Shown: positions 1 through 11,860, counted from the first letter of the stretch. The stretch is DNA of 64,000 bases from Nymphalis io (GCF_905147045.1 NC_065910.1:744001-808000), one strand, 5' to 3'. Made by a program: numbers and translations. Notes: generated by a model from the letters alone, not told the origin.

Positions 1-82
1 CAAGCTCTGTTAAAGCTTAATTTGGAATTAGATGGCCGTGTGTGAAAAATGACCCAGGATATTATTATTATATTATTTCAAG
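1..82 (+). repeat. Family C SINE, 3' end only (cut by window start)
   Basis: CAAGCTCTG, GATGGCCGTGTGTGAA and the ATTATTATT tail match the 3' end of the full copies at 9307 and 58806. Confidence 0.8.
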
Positions 83-1219
83 TGTGTATATAATTACTAT
101 GCTAAATTTCAATCGGAAAAAAGTCAATCGGACCTATAGTTTCGGAGATGTTAGTACGAGTTGAGTCATTGATACTTTGCTTATATACATACAAACGAAC
201 TAATATACATATAATGATTTTATGAATTTCTCGATATTATGGACATGTCAAAAGCCAAAAGAAATATAAAAAGCTCATAGAGCTTTTTTCCTTCCCAATC
301 CCAAGGGGATCCCAAGGGGAGTTATCCTTTAATCACAAATGATATAAATCAATCCCAGTTAATACTTCTAATTATCCTCTTATGAGGGTTGAGGCATCCG
401 GGAATATGTATTTATCCGATAGAAGACAGACGGTTGGACAAAATTTTATGTATTATTTTTATAATTTGACAGTTATGAAGATAATTGCAAAGCAAAAATT
501 TCATCCGAGTAGGCTTTTCTAAGCATTTTTGAATCGTTCTTTCACAGGATTATATTAAATATAATAGTAATTATTATTTATTTACGCGAATAAATGATAA
601 ATGAAATATTTTTAGAACTATATGTATTTGAACTATATATATTTGTTTATTCGTGGGGCACATAAATATATATTTAACATACAAATGAAACCTTATTTAG
701 TTTCCGTATCTAGACGCGGTACATACTAATCTATCTATATATATATGTCATGTATATATATATATGTATGTAAATTAATTTACAAGTTTATTTTACTAAG
801 TAATTTTAAGATTAAAATGTATGATTTGATGTATTAATTGATTGGTAATATCAAAAAGAAGGTGTAAAGGTTGAGTACGCTTTTAAGAGACGAACAATTA
901 CTCCTTATTTGTTAAAAAGTTAATCTTTAAATTAAAAATTCAATTGTAAAACTATTATCTGGATTTATAAAAAACAACACATCATTGTTTAATTATTTTG
1001 ATAACATTTAAGTAAATAAGTTGCAGATATCATAAAACGGCAAGTTCCGTTAACACCGTAAGGTGTTTTGCTTATTAATTTAACGTTCTAAATTAACAAA
1101 ATGATTGCTAAAATTAAACTTACAATTTATAAATTTACAATGGTTATTTTTATTTATGAATTTCTGTAACATCAAAAGAAATAGTTTTTATTTTTACTCT
1201 CAGCCGGCAAACTTTGTTT
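83..1219. other. AT-rich intergenic DNA with one repeat remnant
   Basis: About 105-215 carries AGTCAATCGGACCTATAGTTTCGGAGAT, a dispersed-repeat tail seen again at 36260-36345. Nothing else was recognised. Confidence 0.5.
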
Positions 1220-1530
1220 GCAGTTTTAAAATGTTTTTTATTATTAGTTTTATATTCTAAAATTCTAAGCAGTGTTTAAATAATTCTTAAAAATTGTTTC
1301 ATAATTTAATAAATTAAAATTGTATTGCAATAAAATTGTTAACTTTTATTTCATTATTTCAAAGTATTAATTAAGTAAATGCAGTTTTTTTAATGTTTTA
1401 TTATTAGTTTTATATTCTAAAATTCTAAGCAGTGTTTAAATAATTCTTAAAAATTGTTTTATAATTTAATAAGTTAAAATGATGTTGCAATAAAATTGTT
1501 AACTTAAATTCATTATTTAAAAGTGAGTGT
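1220..1530. repeat. Tandem duplication, two units of about 150-160 bp
   Basis: GCAGTTTT..ATGTTTT..TTATTATTAGTTTTATATTC recurs with a 160-bp offset (1241 and 1401). About 130 bp align with few changes, down to GTTAACTT and the CATTATTT box. Confidence 0.85.
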
Positions 1531-1534
1531 ATTA

Positions 1535-1882
1535 ACTGTGACGGCCATCTTGAGAGTATAGCCGTCGCGAGCGCAGCAGGCGATGGTTGCTAGAGTGGTG
1601 AACGGGAATTCGAGGATTTACTTTCTGGGCAACCATCGTCGAGGCAAGGTATTCACTGTGTGAGTACAACTCAGATTTTATTAAGGATAAGAAAAGTGTT
1701 TTGTGCATTAAAAATTGTTTTACATTGTTCGTGGTTTTCATTAATTATTTTATTAAGTTCACATTTTATTAAATTTACATTTTATTGAATTCATTATGGA
1801 TACGGAGGGTGAGGTTAGCTATGCTGACAACACCGTGCCTAAAGATTCGGTTGGGGATTTTAATCTGTTATATACATATTAA
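1535..1882 (+). other. GC-richer segment with a 28-codon ORF, origin unknown
   Basis: 1535-1680 is richer in G+C than its surroundings. An ATG at 1796 (MDTEGEVSYADN...) runs to TAA 1880, right where the TIR element at 1890 begins. It looks like the start of a coding sequence cut short by that insertion, either a transposon gag-like start or a gene relic. Not recognised. Confidence 0.25.
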
Positions 1883-1889
1883 AGTATAA

Positions 1890-2084
1890 CTGACTAATAT
1901 ATCAACGCACAGCCTTGGACTTGGACCTTGAAAATTTTCCCAATTTCGTATGGGTGCAAAGTTACCCCCTTAAGTTGAAATTTCCAAAATATATTTTGTA
2001 ACGGATGCTTACGATAACAAATACACATATATTCCACAGCTTTCTATACTCTCTAGTACTGGCTGTGCGTTATAAGTCGATCAG
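1890..2084. mobile_element. Short TIR element (MITE-like)
   Basis: Ends are imperfect inverted repeats of about 24 bp with a perfect 11-bp core: AACGCACAGCC (1904-1914) and GGCTGTGCGTT (2061-2071). The length of 195 bp and lack of coding capacity suggest a non-autonomous DNA transposon. Target duplication not certain. Confidence 0.5.
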
Positions 2085-2150
2085 GAGAAACGTTTTTATA
2101 ATTACTCTGGCTGAAGGTTGAGTGCACTTTTTAAAAGATATATGGGGACG

Positions 2151-2151
<1 letters not shown>

Positions 2152-2181
<30 letters not shown>
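2152..2181. repeat. (AC)15 microsatellite
   Basis: Uninterrupted AC dinucleotide run. Confidence 0.98.
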
Positions 2182-2184
<3 letters not shown>

Positions 2185-2488
2185 GATTTTTATTTCGAAG
2201 GACCTTTTAAAAATTTTATAATTTACATAAACAATAAACGATAATATGTCAACGGGTTTCCCTCTTAACAAAAGAGACATTATAAAATAATGCTTAGCAT
2301 GAAACCGGCGTAGACATTGATTAATGGTTTCGCTTACGAAAAATTCTTCATTATTCTTCAGGTAATGTAATTTGCCTAAGTCTGTTCAAAATTATTCCTT
2401 ACAATATCATAATGCTTGCATTATAGTTAATTCTTTACGTTATGAAACACAATTAAATTGGAAAATTAAATCGATGTATAACTTTTAA

Positions 2489-2712
2489 GTGGTAGAGCTT
2501 TGTGCAAGGGTACCGACTCATCATTTATTCTAAAGTCAAACAAAAAATCTTGGTATTGTTGTTTCGTTTTGAAAGTTTAGTGAGCCAGTGTAATACAGGC
2601 ACAAGGGATATTACACCTTTGTTCCCAAGGTTGGTAGTGCATAGGCGATGCAAGGAATGATTATTCTTACTTACAAAGCCAACGTCCATAACCCATTTTA
2701 TATAAAAAAACA
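2489..2712 (+). repeat. Family A SINE-like, diverged
   Basis: Head GTGGTAGAGCTTTGTGCAAG, mid CAGGCACAAGGGATATTACACC and an A-rich tail. A deletion follows the head. Confidence 0.75.
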
Positions 2713-3067
2713 CGGGTAATTGTAATTGTGAAAATATATATAAATGCTTTAAGGTTGTCATTGTAACGCGGTTTGAATGATATTCCCCGAATCCATTACA
2801 ATATAAGTTAAATTATTTATCAAAACAAACGCTTTGTATTCAGATATTAATTGTACCAGGCATTTGACGTTTACCTTCATTGAAAATTAAATCTTGATGT
2901 CTCAGTGGATAAAGAATGTGGATCTTGCACGATGTTGTGGCTTCAAATTTAGATAAGAATGAGTTTTCAATACAAGTAATTAATCACGATGCTCCATAAG
3001 TGGCCACTGTTACTTCACTTGATAATCACCTTTATGGTCACGAGATGAATTATAAACACAAATTAAT

Positions 3068-3250
3068 CAGATATTCTTTTTTTCCGCAAAACAGTAGTAC
3101 TTGGTATTGTTGTGTTCCTGTTTGAAGGGTAAGTGAGCCAGTGTAAGTCAGGCACAAGGGACATAATATCTTAGTTTCCAAGATTGGTGGCGCATTGGTG
3201 ATGTAAGTGAACATTTCTTACAATGCCAATGTCTATGGTCTATGGTCTAT
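3068..3250 (+). repeat. Family A, 5' part of the copy split by the RTE element
   Basis: Begins at CAGATATTC, runs to CAATGTCTATGG, then is cut at 3251. The missing 3' part resumes at 6715. Confidence 0.85.
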
Positions 3251-3378
3251 GTGCCGTGGAGTACCGGCTTAGAATAGTACTCCCCCAATCTCATCCCGTG
3301 GGTGTCGTAAGAGGCGACTGAGGGACGGGGAAAAGGGGGGATGGGCAGCAGCGTCCCCCCTCCCATAAACACCACATT

Positions 3379-3677
3379 ACTGGTGGTAGGGCTTTGTGCA
3401 AGCTCGTCTGGGTAGGTACCACCCACTCATCAGATATTCTACCGCAAAACAGCAATACTTGATATTGTTGTGTTCCGGTTTGAAGGGTGAGTGAGCCAGT
3501 GTAATTACAGGCACAAGGGACATAAAATCTTAGTTCCCAAGGTTGGTGGCGCATTGGATATGTAAGCGATGGTTGACATTTCTTACAATGCCAATGTCTA
3601 AGAGCGTTGGTGACCACTTACCATCAGGTGGCCCATATGCTCGTCCGCCTTCCTTTTCTATAAAAAAAAAAAAAAAA
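3379..3677 (+). repeat. Family A, full length, inside the RTE leader
   Basis: Runs from ACTGGTGGTAGGGC to a 15-A tail (about 3662-3676). RTE leader sequence flanks both sides (CCATAAACACCACATT and TCTTACCCCCC). Confidence 0.92.
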
Positions 3678-3738
3678 TCTTACCCCCCTCGCCAACACGC
3701 CTGCCCAGCGCGGCGAGTATGGGCAAACCCCTCCCTTA

Positions 3739-6702
3739 ATGGCAGATGCGCCCAAAAAAAGGCCCCCAGTTATCGGCAAGCCCGCTAGGCCCGACCAAGG
3801 TAGCGGTCGCGGTATCGGCAGGGCAGGGGGTGCTAAGAATCACCGGTTCACGGCAGGCTACCGTATAAAACGACTGAACATGGCAACGTATAATGGACGC
3901 TCGATGAGGCTGGACCATCACCTCGCCGAATTAGAAGTAGAGTTAAGTCATATAAACTGGCATATACTGGGGTTATCTGAAGTCCGAAGACAGGGGGAGG
4001 ACACGATAACTCTAGAGTCCGGTAACTTACTCTACTTCCGCGAAGGTGATAACCTCTCCCAGGGTGGTGTCGGTTTTCTAGTCAAAAAGGATCTCATTAG
4101 CAGCATTGTGGAAATCAGTAGTGTGTCGAACCGGGTAGCGTACCTTGTCCTAAAACTTTCCGACAGGTACTCCCTGAAGGTCGTACAGGTATATGCGCCA
4201 ACTTCGACATACTCTGATGATGTGGTCGAAGCGATGTACGAGGACATCGCAAAGGCCCTCAACGACACCTCGAAGGCCCACTACAATGTTGTTATGGGAG
4301 ACTTTAATGCTAAAGTGGGAGTACAAGATAGCGGTGAATCGAAAGTCGGACCTTACGGCTTGGGCTGCAGAAATCACAGGGGGCAAATGCTGGTAAACTT
4401 TCTCGAAGCGCAGGGGCTCTTTTTGATGAATTCTTTCTTTCAAAAGAAGCCTCAGAGGAGGTAGACCTGGCGAAGCCCCGATAACGTGACAAGGAACGAG
4501 ATAGACTTTATCATTTCGAATAAAAGGCACATATTTAGAGATGTTTCAGTGATCAACAGGTTTAATACCGGAAGTGATCACCGCTTGGTTCGAGGCACTC
4601 TAAATATCAACTTAAAAGCCGAAAGATCGAGAATGATGAGGTCTACTCTCCGACCTACCATGCTCCAATCTGCTCAAGGCTCCGAAAAGTTCCAAATGGA
4701 ACTTCAAAATCAATTCACCGCGTTGGAAACCATAAGCAGTATTGATGAGAGAACCGACACGCTGGTCAAAATACTGCAAAACACATCCCGCAAGTGTTTT
4801 CCGCCACAGAGAAGAGACAACGCACCAAAACTCTCTGCTGAGACACTCGTGCTCATGAGAAAACGACGAGAACTACCATCATTTTTGCCAGATAAGGCCT
4901 TTAATCGAATAATAAAAACGCTGACGCGACGCGATCTCCGACGCTCCAATACCCGTGCCATCAAGGCTACGATTGAGCAAAATCAGGGATCGAAAGTGTT
5001 CGCTCGTAAGTTTGGGAGGCCGCGTCTGACAAAACTTAAAACTGAAAATGGTGGGGTCGTTACCTCTAGGCCTGAGATTGTCGGAGAAGTAGAGAGGTTT
5101 TATGGGCAGTTGTTCTCTTCAAGATCGGATAAACCCGTGGGAATCAGTATTGATGACCAGCGCGCCCCTCTTATGCGCCATTACTCCGAGGAGCTCCCGG
5201 TCGTTGACCACGGAGAGATTAGGGCGGCTCTAGAACAGCTTAAAAACAACAAAGCTCCGGGAGATGACGGAATCACAACAGAGTTGCTTAAGGCAGGCGG
5301 GACTCCGGTCCTGAAAGAGCTAGTAAGCCTCTTTAATTCCGTCATCCAACATGGCAAGATCCCGGAAACGTGGAGCGGGAGTGAGGTGGTACTGTTTTTC
5401 AAGAAAGGTGATAAAACCCTCTTGAAAAACTACAGACCAATCTCCCTCCTGAGTCACGTGTATAAGCTGTTCTCAAGAGTTGTCACGAACCGTCTCGCCA
5501 GAAGACTTGACGAGTTCCAGCCCCCAGAGCAAGCTGGCTTTCGATCAGGCTACAGCACCGTGGACCACATCCATACTGTTCGGCAGATTGTGCAGAAGAC
5601 CGAAGAGTACAAACAGCCGCTGTGTATGGCATTTGTGGACTACGAGAAAGCCTTCGACTCCATCGAAACCTGGGCAGTGCTCGACTCATTGCAGAGATGT
5701 CATATCGATTGGAGATATATCGAGGTACTGAGATGTCTGTACAACGCCGCTACAATGACTGTCCACATCCAGGACTGTAAGACGAAGGCGATCCAACTGC
5801 GCAGAGGGGTGAGACAGGGGGATGTAATATCCCCGAAACTGTTCACCAACGCGTTGGAAGACGTTTTCAAAACGCTGGATTGGACTAGGTATGGAGTCAA
5901 TGTAAACGGCGAGTACATCTCACACCTTCGATTTGCCGACGATATCGTCATCATAGCAGAGTCGCTGGAACAACTCACCGAAATGCTGCGTAGCCTAGGC
6001 GAGTCTTCCCGGTGTGTCGGTCTCAGTATGAACTTGGACACGACCAAGGTCATGTTCAATAGGCATGTCGTGCCGGGACCGATATACGTCGAGGGGAAAC
6101 CTCTCGAAGTTGTTAGTGAATATACCTACCTAGGACAGATAATACAAGTCGGTAGGAACAACTTCGAGAAGGAAGCCGATCGAAGAATTCGCTTGGGATG
6201 GGCAGCATTTGGCAACCTTCGTCAAGTCCTCAAGTCGTCTATACCGCAATGTTTGAAGACGAAAGTCTTCAACCAATGCGTCTTACCTGCCATGACATAC
6301 GGTGCCGAAACGTGAACACTAACTGCGGGACTAGTCCACAAATTCAAAGTCGCTCAGCGTGCTATGGAGCGAGCTATGCTCGGAGTATCTTTGAAGGATA
6401 AGATCAGAAATGAGATTATCCGGAAAAGAACCGGAGTCACCGACATAGCTTGCAAAATTAGCAGGCTGAAGTGGCAGTGGGCTGGTCACGTATGTCGTAG
6501 GACCGATGGCCGTTGGAGCAGACGAGTCCTAGAGTGGAGACCACGAATCGGCAAGCGCAGCGTAGGGCGCCCTCCAGCCAGGTGGACCGACGACCTTAAG
6601 AAGGTGGCGGGCACCAACTGGATGCGGAAGGCGGAGGACAGGGAGCTTTGGCGCACCTTGGGAGAGGCCTATGTTCAGCAGTGGACAACGATTGGCTGTT
6701 GA
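3739..6702 (+). pseudogene. RTE endonuclease-reverse transcriptase ORF with two in-frame stops
   Basis: A single frame of 988 codons from ATG 3739 to TGA 6702, with no frameshift. Endonuclease motifs: NGRS (codons 52-55), SEVRR (Glu at codon 81), GDFN (187-190) and GSDHR (278-282). Reverse-transcriptase motifs: NYRPIS, VDYEKAFDS (Asp at codon 634), RQGDVISPKLF and FADD (732-735). Two stops interrupt it: TAG at 4462-4464 inside the endonuclease, and TGA at 6313-6315 after the RT core. By comparison with the family both replace tryptophan codons through a G-to-A change. The copy is therefore probably dead, but only by two point mutations. The RTE clade is judged from motifs and the 3' end only. 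Confidence 0.85.
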
Positions 6703-6714
6703 TTGATTGATTGA

Positions 6715-6783
6715 TGGGCGTTGGTGACCACTTACCATCAGGTGGCCCATATACTCGTCCGCCTTCCTATTCTGTAAAAAAAA
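6715..6783 (+). repeat. Family A, 3' part of the copy split by the RTE element
   Basis: GGGCGTTGGTGACCACTTAC through CTTCCTATTCTGTAAAAAAAA completes the copy begun at 3068. Confidence 0.88.
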
Positions 6784-6785
6784 GC

Positions 6786-6873
6786 TCATGAAAATTCAGT
6801 GGTGCTTACCTGGGTTGAACCTACGATCATCGATTAAGACTCCCACGTTCTAACCTCTGTGTCACCTCAGCAC
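6786..6873 (-). repeat. Family B SINE head fragment
   Basis: CATGAAAATTCAGTGGTGCTT, then GGTTGAACC (B-box region) and CACCTCAGC; only the tRNA-like head is present. Confidence 0.75.
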
Positions 6874-8022
6874 GTTTTGGATTAAACATGGCTTTATAAC
6901 ATTAAAAAAAGCATAACAATAATTACTAAAGTAAACTTTAATTTCCGTTCCGAAACCAATCGCAAATGGCTATAAAATAAACGTTTCTAGACACAAATAT
7001 ATCGAATATTCGACATCTAATAGAGAAGTCATATCGAATCGAAACTGTTTCAGTACGCACGACTTCCTAATCGATAACCCATGGCCCGAATGACAAATCC
7101 TCGAAATGTCATTGCACACGGCACGGTACGGATATTTGATTGAATCTATTGAATCTATTGAAATCGATATTTGACACGATTATTTCATATCGATATATCG
7201 ATTATTGATATTCGATTTATACTATTACTCGATTCAAGCTTTATGTTTTATAGTTAAATTGGATATTTTCCGTAGGGTAAATTAACAGCCATACATAACA
7301 ACAGGGTGGATACACTATATGTAGCAGAATATCATCCGACAAATACAGGTTACACAAATTTTAAAAAGCAAAAACTATAATGAATATGTGGACTTACTTT
7401 AGTCCATATAAAAATACAAATTAAAAATAATTACAGATGAAATGAAATTACGTCACAAGTGTGAAATAAGCTGCGACCCTTCGAAATAAAATTACTTGAA
7501 TTCATTATTAAAACACAGCATAATGACAGCTTCATTAATTAAAAACTAAAACTAAAGTGTAACAACTAAGTTTCTTACTTCTTCTTAGTAGAATCTACAT
7601 TCACAAGTCGCGGCAGTTTTACATAAAATATAAACTTACAAAATTAATATTCAAAAGTGCTGTTAGATACTATTGGAATAAAGTTTATTTTTATTGTGTT
7701 TAATCTTATATAATATAATAAATAATCATGTTTTTATTAATTTATATACAATAATATTATGTATGGTAAAATCCAGATAATTAATAATCTAAATAAAAAA
7801 AAACTGTGCTCGGAATCATGTAGAATGTTGATTAAGCAATAAAATGTAGGTTATAGTTTGTTTAATATAATTGAAACAAGACAATGCGACTTAGATCTAA
7901 CTAATCTAGGCAAATAGATTAGGGTCTAACTTGCAGTTAATCGGTTGCGTTATCTCAGCTCGAATCTTAGTATCAATTACTGACTAATGATTTTGACAAC
8001 GCTACTATGTAGCTTACTTAAC
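6874..8022. other. AT-rich intergenic DNA
   Basis: 7000-7215 is rich in TATCGATA/ATCGAAT words. 7560-7700 carries a LINE-tail remnant (listed separately). Nothing else was seen. Confidence 0.5.
7560..7700 (+). repeat. LINE-like 3' tail remnant (GTAGAATCTACATTC family)
   Basis: TCTTCTTAGTAGAATCTACATTC, then AAAGTGCTG and TGGAATAAAGT. The same word order occurs at 33515, 45945, 56715, 57640 and 60705. Confidence 0.5.
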
Positions 8023-8337
8023 AACAGTAAAACAGTAACAGTAACAGCCTGTTAATGTCTCACTGCTGGGCTAAGGCCTCTTCTCCCTTTTGAGGAGAAG
8101 GTTTGGAGCTTATTCCACCACGCTGCTCCAATGCGGGTTGGTAGATTACACATGTGGCAGAATTTCAATGAAATTAGACACATGCAGGTTTCCTCACGAT
8201 TTTTCCTTCACCTTTAAGCACGAGATGAATTATAAACACAAATTAAGCACATGAAAATTCAGTGGTGCTTGCCCGGGTTTGAACCCACGATCATCGGTTA
8301 AGATTCACGCGTTCTTACCACTAGGCCATCTCGGCTT
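8023..8337 (-). repeat. Family B SINE, near full length
   Basis: Starts with a (GTAACA)n tail, includes GGTTTGAACCC (B box) and ends GGCCATCTCGGCT. Confidence 0.92.
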
Positions 8338-8756
8338 CTACTTAACAAAGCGGAAGTATAAAATTGACTGAATATTATTTTTAATTTTAAATAGTTTTTT
8401 TTTTAATTATTTCCAAGGAGCTTTGGCTTTGGCCTACAAATCACTCCATATGCCTTCAGTACGCAAAAAAAAAATATGCTTGTTGTTATGTTTTTAAAGC
8501 TATTTAAGAAGACAGACGAACAAATGAACTATCTGATAGTAAGTGGTCACCATCGGCTGTAGACTACACACTGTAATAAGGATATCCAATTCCAGATATA
8601 ACTGTCAAAACAATGCGATCGAAAATGTTATATACCTTGTAATAGCTCTGTCTCGCTCACTCGCATTTAAATTGGTACATTAAAAATAAGTGTCGGATTT
8701 TGGAACACAACTTGGAAGATGTGTGGTTGATATCTGAGACACATCACGGTTGCACA

Positions 8757-8758
<2 letters not shown>

Positions 8759-8832
<74 letters not shown>
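8759..8832. repeat. (TA)n microsatellite, about 37 units
   Basis: Two short ATAC interruptions. The open frame across it is an artefact of the repeat. Confidence 0.98.
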
Positions 8833-8833
<1 letters not shown>

Positions 8834-9306
8834 TTATATTCTTATGTTTTATTCTCTTACATTTAATTACATAATTATTAAGTTTAATGATTACAATTAT
8901 TCGTTATAATTTTGTGTCTGCTCTACTTTAGATCCTAAAAAATATTTTTCTTATTCATTATCTATGAATAAGAAGGAAGAATAAGAAGTAGGTAGTACCA
9001 TCTAAATAGAATTGCAAGATCATTACCACCAAGTTCATACTAAAGGGACAGATACGTAGTTTATAGTTTGTAAAAATAATCCATGTCTCTTTATGCTAAA
9101 ATTTCACAGTTAATATTGGCGATATAAAAGGAAGTAACTTTGCAGTTATATCTATCATGTAATAACGCTGGCTTATCCTTTGTACTAAAACACTTTAAGC
9201 CGTTAATCTTGTAAGGTTAAATTAAACGCACCCTTAAGTTTTACTACTTCATTATCTTATTTAAAAATAATTCTTAAATATACGATATGTAATAATTAGT
9301 AGTAGT

Positions 9307-9573
9307 CGACGGGCCGGTTGGCGTGGTTGGTAGATACTCTGCCTTTCACGCCGAAGGTTGTGGATTCGATTCCCACCCAGGACAGACTTTTGGGTGCATG
9401 AATATATCTATTTGTCCTGAGTCTGGGTGTAATAATCTATATAAATATGTATTAACAAGAGAAAAGTAGTATGTGTAGTTTATCAGTTGTCTGATTTCCA
9501 TAGTACAAGCTCTGCTCAGTTTGGGATCAGATGGCCGTGTGTGAATGTCCCAGTATATTATTATTATGATTAT
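9307..9573 (+). repeat. Family C tRNA-derived SINE, full length
   Basis: GACGGGCCGGTTGGCG head, A box TGGTTGGTAGA, B box GATTCGATTCCC, ATT-rich tail. The best plus-strand example of family C in the window. Confidence 0.92.
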
Positions 9574-9699
9574 TAGTTTCGCATGTGATCGAATTCATGT
9601 GTTTTTTGAGAATATAATTATTATTTATCCATATTATTTTTGCGCAAAGGTATAACAAATCCTAATTCCCTTCTTTTATAATTTATTCTACTCATTTTA

Positions 9700-9895
9700 C
9701 TTGGTAAGTTGTGGTGTGTTTGATTAGAGTGCTTTGAAGGGTTAGTAAGCCAGTGTAAATACGGGCACAAGGGAAATAACATCTTAGTTTCCAAGATTGG
9801 TTGTGCATTGCGATGTAAAGAATGATTAATGTTTCTTGTAGCCAATGTCTGTGGCCGCCTACTCATTATAAATTAAAAAAAAAACAATAAAACCT
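9700..9895 (+). repeat. Family A, 5'-truncated and diverged
   Basis: CTTTGAAGGGTTAGTAAGCC, GGGCACAAGGGAAATAACATC and an A-rich tail. Confidence 0.75.
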
Positions 9896-9944
9896 TTTTT
9901 TTAAATAAAATAGACAATTATTTTAATTAATGCAAAATAAAACA

Positions 9945-10098
9945 TGAGCCGAGATGGCTTAGTGGTAATCAAATGCGGGTTGGTGTTCCACCAACCCGCA
10001 TTTGAGCAGCGTGGTGGAATAAGCTCAAAACTTTCTCCTCAAAAAAGATGATGGGAGGCCTTTAGTCCAGCAGTGGGACATTCACAGGCTGTTACGGT
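9945..10098 (+). repeat. Family B SINE, deleted and folded back
   Basis: GAGCCGAGATGGCTTAGTGG head joins an inverted piece of the 3' half. The result is a perfect 16-bp inverted repeat with a 3-nt loop (9970-10004) before the normal 3' end. Confidence 0.85.
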
Positions 10099-10284
10099 TA
10101 AAATAAAACACAAACAAATCTTCACATAATATTGTTATGAATAATATGGGTATTATCAAATTACATTTATATATATTTCTTTATTATGTTACAGGCGTAC
10201 CGACCCAAAATAATTGTATTTAGAAAGTCTACCCCCGGAATCAGGCAGACTATCACCTATCACTGATAAATTAGCCCCAAACCA

Positions 10285-10430
10285 TACGGGGTTTCCTTAT
10301 TCGTTTTACGAATATACCCTTATCTTTACTGATATAATAAAAGCGAATGTAACTCTGTCTATATGTATCGCTTTAACGGCTAAACCACACGATCGACTTT
10401 GATGTTATTTGGTATGAAGCAAAATAAGCC
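10285..10430 (+). repeat. Dispersed repeat tail (AACTCTGTCT / GCTTTAACGGCTAAACC type)
   Basis: AAAGCGAATGTAACTCTGTC, GCTTTAACGGCTAAACCAC, TTTGATGTTATTTGG. Related stretches lie at 35494 (+) and 15605 (-). Confidence 0.5.
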
Positions 10431-10471
10431 TAAGGATCGACCATTTTATTATTTATACCTAACACCAAACC

Positions 10472-10768
10472 TCTTTTTTGTATTATAGGTAGGCGGACGA
10501 ACATATGGGCCTATGGGCACCTGATAGTAAGTGGTTACCAATGCCCATAGGCATTGGCATTGTGAGAAATGTTAACCATCGCTTACAGCGACAATGCGCC
10601 ACCAACTTTGGGAACTAAGATGTTATTTCCCTTGCGCCTGTAATTACACTGACCTACTCACCCTTCAAACCGGACCACAACAATACCAAGTAATGTTGCT
10701 TTGCGGTAAAATATCTGATGAGTGGGTGGTACCTACCGAGACGAGCTTGTAAAATGCCCTACCACCAG
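10472..10768 (-). repeat. Family A, full length
   Basis: From AGGTAGGCGGACGAACATAT to ATGCCCTACCACC; it has a small internal repeat of GCCCATAGG-like words at 10510-10560. Confidence 0.9.
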
Positions 10769-10859
10769 TAGAAAGTCACCAGTCTTATCCTAATACGAAG
10801 ATAAATTTTATTCATTAATAAAATTATTTGTATTCCATATATATTTTTAATTTATTTAA

Positions 10860-11127
10860 AATAGACAGATTGGAAAGATAGGCTACCTGATAGCTGATAG
10901 TAACTGGCTACCACTGGTTACACATGTGAACTGTAAGAAATATTGACCGTCCCTTACATCGTTAATACGCCAAATTTGGAAACTAAGAAGCTATGTCGCG
11001 TTTGTCTGTAGTTACACTGGCTCACTCACCCTTTGAACCGAAACACAACAATAATGAGTATTGTTGTTTGCCTGTAGAATAACATGAATGGATGGTACCT
11101 ACCACAGGCTTAAACAAAGCCCGACCA
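10860..11127 (-). repeat. Family A, old and diverged
   Basis: CACTGGCTCACTCACCCTTTG and AACAAAGCCCGACCAAATAG keep the order of the family. Confidence 0.75.
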
Positions 11128-11129
11128 AA

Positions 11130-11860
11130 TAGCAATAATTATATATATTCCATACATGAATATATTGTATATGCAATATATCTAAATTAGTAAGTAATTG
11201 TTTCAATATTTGCAATAAATATAAACAATTATTGAATATGTATTTATATATATATACAATACATAAGACTTAATTCGATTCGTTTTAAAAAAATAATCAT
11301 TATCGACATTATTAGATTTTATTTTTTGTAATTTTTTAATACTGACTTATTAGCTTAAGGTTTTCAACTATTAAAAGTATAAAAAAGTATAATGTTGTTC
11401 TTAAGCACACAAACAGATAAATAAAAATAAAGATCTAATGTATTCAAATCAAATCACTCGATTAAAAAAAACAATTGAAATCTATTTTTTATAATTTAAT
11501 CATGATACGTTAAATCCACTGAATAAAATTACAATTTATTCGAAGCGAAACTTCTACTTCGTAACGAAGTTCTACGGAATTACTGGAAATCAAATGATAT
11601 ATATAAGATAAGGCATGCTCGATAACCAAACCTATGACAACGCAAAACAATCGATAAGAAACTTACTCGGTCCAAACTGCTCATAGTCTGCAAGGCAACG
11701 ATAAATTGACGAATTTTACACGAAAAATTTCATCCCCCACATTATTTCGCGCTACGTACAAAGCGCACGAATAACCACGAATGAATTTATTTCTTTGATA
11801 TTAAAACGGATTTATGGTATATTTAATTTTTTTTTTTAATTATTGTAGGCTGAACGTTAG
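11130..11860. other. AT-rich intergenic DNA
   Basis: No gene or clear repeat. 11547-11566 contains a small CTTCGTAACGAAG palindrome. Confidence 0.5.

Larger units (their letters stand above)
3251..6715 (+). mobile_element. RTE-type non-LTR retrotransposon, nearly full length
   Basis: The 5' leader begins near GTGCCGTGGAGTACCGG. One long reading frame holds an APE-type endonuclease and a reverse transcriptase. The 3' end is (TTGA)n at about 6699-6715 rather than poly(A), as is typical of RTE elements. The 5' flank matches family A up to CAATGTCTATGG and the 3' flank resumes family A at GGGCGTTGGTGACC, so it landed inside a family A copy. A second family A copy (3379-3677) interrupts its own leader. 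The target duplication is unclear: TCTATGG is repeated at the 5' junction. Confidence 0.85.

Noticed and set aside
4032..4530. Antisense frames across the RTE endonuclease
   Set aside because: Shadows of the sense frame, which carries all the endonuclease motifs.
8700..8909. Frame with (IY)n
   Set aside because: Product of the (TA)n microsatellite.
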